Shown here: piece after piece, positions 14,496-15,254 of the stretch
Numbering within the stretch: the first letter of the stretch is position 1
How the letters are laid out: the number at the start of each line of letters is the position of its first letter
Assembly: GCA_002840115.1 (NCBI GenBank)
Contig: PGZG01000020.1
Span: 1 to 15,254 of the forward strand
Reading direction: 5' to 3'
Length of the DNA stretch: 15,254 nucleotides
Origin: Gammaproteobacteria bacterium HGW-Gammaproteobacteria-14
GTDB taxonomy: Bacteria > Pseudomonadota > Gammaproteobacteria > Pseudomonadales > Alcanivoracaceae
The notes under the pieces: generated by a model
What the model was told of the DNA's origin: nothing
Seen by the model: only the letters and a program-made list of their open reading frames with translations
The model's database searches: none
Position numbers and translations under genes: made by a program

Positions 14496-15254
14496 TCAGT
14501 CGTGCTTGCGGGAGGGCACTTGCAGTCGTATCAGTGTTTGTAATACCTGATCTCGAGTAACTGGCTTGCTGAGGTATTCATCCATGCCTGCTGCCCGGGC
14601 CCTGCCGACATAGTCATCACTGGCGTGGGCGCTCAGGCCGACGATTGGCAGGCGAGTGGTTCCCCGGACCTGCTCAAGGTCGCGAATACGTCGGGTGGCT
14701 TCGTAGCCATCCATCACCGGCATTTCGCAATCCATCAGCAGGACGTCCCAGGCAGCCCGGTTGGCGCTGACCAGATCCAGTGCCTGAGCGCCATCGCTGA
14801 CGGCTTTGACGTGGCAGCCAATGCTGCGCAGGATATTTTCAATAACCAGTTGATTTACCGGGTTATCCTCGGCCACCAGCACTCGCATGCCACGGATATC
14901 GCGTGCTGGCACCATTGTTTCAGCGCTTGAGTCGTCATCATTGTCGGTGGGCGCCAGCAGCCCGATCAGGGCGTGGCGCAGACGGGCGGTACGTATCGGC
15001 ATTTCAACGATGACAAAAATACCTTCAATAGCGATGGTGAGTGGCACGCCAATTTCCTGACCGATTAACAGTGCTGGCTGCGGGCTGTCGGGCGCAAAAA
15101 GACTTTTTAGAGTTGCTATGTCGGCGACAAATTGATGGTGGATCAGGATGGCATCCAGCTGGCTGATGGATTTCAGAAAAGTGGGCAGGCGGCGTTGGAC
15201 TTCTTCCAGATCAGCGCAGGTGAGTGTTTCCATATGCCAGCGCTCGCTCATTTG
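14496..15254 (-). CDS. C-terminal part of a hybrid sensor kinase (pseudoREC-REC), cut by right edge
   Basis: The frame is open through the right edge (CAA codon before the first visible ATG at 15251), so no real start is seen. About 100 residues resemble a worn receiver domain (SERWHMETLTCADLEEVQ, then AILIHHQF and IFVIVEMPI). A complete receiver follows: RVLVAEDNPVNQLVIENIL, phospho-Asp in LLMDCEMPVMDGYEATRRI, GLSAHA, and Lys in YLSKPVTRDQ. The order pseudoreceiver-receiver and many residues (RWxMET, AGMxxYLxKPVTRDQ) match the C-terminus of the kinase at 11513-14338, so this is most likely a tandem paralogue whose sensor and kinase parts lie outside the window. A standalone two-receiver regulator is less likely, given the open frame. 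Confidence 0.85.
   Translation of the reverse strand, partial: QMSERWHMETLTCADLEEVQRRLPTFLKSISQLDAILIHHQFVADIATLKSLFAPDSPQPALLIGQEIGVPLTIAIEGIFVIVEMPIRTARLRHALIGLLAPTDNDDDSSAETMVPARDIRGMRVLVAEDNPVNQLVIENILRSIGCHVKAVSDGAQALDLVSANRAAWDVLLMDCEMPVMDGYEATRRIRDLEQVRGTTRLPIVGLSAHASDDYVGRARAAGMDEYLSKPVTRDQVLQTLIRLQVPSRKHD

Noticed and set aside
1..15254. CRISPR array, tRNA or rRNA genes
   Set aside because: No regularly spaced repeats, cloverleaf-type sequence or rRNA-like stretch was recognised by eye on either strand.

Overview
The window looks like the chromosome of a gammaproteobacterium, probably a marine Pseudomonadales/Oceanospirillales-type organism. The block xerD-dsbC-hom-thrC, with trmD-rplS remnants beside it, is the gene order I know from Pseudomonas and relatives. 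Base composition is moderately GC-rich, and all proteins are of gammaproteobacterial type. The species cannot be fixed from the sequence alone.

Layout. (1) 1-2009 is a scrambled zone. A forward ORF joins the middle of cobyric acid synthase (CobQ) to the C-terminal end of a GGDEF domain. On the reverse strand rplS is intact, and upstream of it an ORF joins the membrane part and first third of a GGDEF protein to the last ~65 residues of TrmD. Inverting roughly 358-1240 would restore the expected order trmD-rplS(+) / GGDEF(-) / xerD(+), so this is either a real inversion with losses or a chimeric sequence. (2) 2120-3862 holds xerD and dsbC, a tight pair: Xer tyrosine recombinase and periplasmic disulfide isomerase. 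(3) 4119-6583 holds hom and thrC, homoserine dehydrogenase and threonine synthase, 17 nt apart. (4) 6756-7163 encodes a single-domain globin behind a perfect FNR/Anr box and a -10 element at class II spacing. (5) 7196-9268(-) is metG. (6) 9394-15254 holds three hybrid sensor kinases: a CHASE4-type kinase on the plus strand, a 7TMR-DISM-type kinase on the minus strand whose 3' end overlaps the first by 29 nt, and the C-terminal part of a paralogue of the second running off the right edge.

How they fit together. The left half is housekeeping (translation, chromosome dimer resolution, protein folding, threonine synthesis). The globin is probably switched on at low oxygen. The right end is a signalling cluster of His-Asp phosphorelay proteins with no histidine phosphotransfer (Hpt) protein and no output regulator in view, so their partners must be elsewhere.

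The strongest leads are the double gene chimera at the left, the class II FNR promoter of the globin, a Cys-rich insertion in threonine synthase, and the unusual kinase core of the 7TMR-DISM enzyme (HQ instead of HE at the phospho-His, and no F box). I found no CRISPR array, tRNA, transposon or phage gene. No gene-free stretch exceeds 300 bases; the longest is the 256-base gap before hom.
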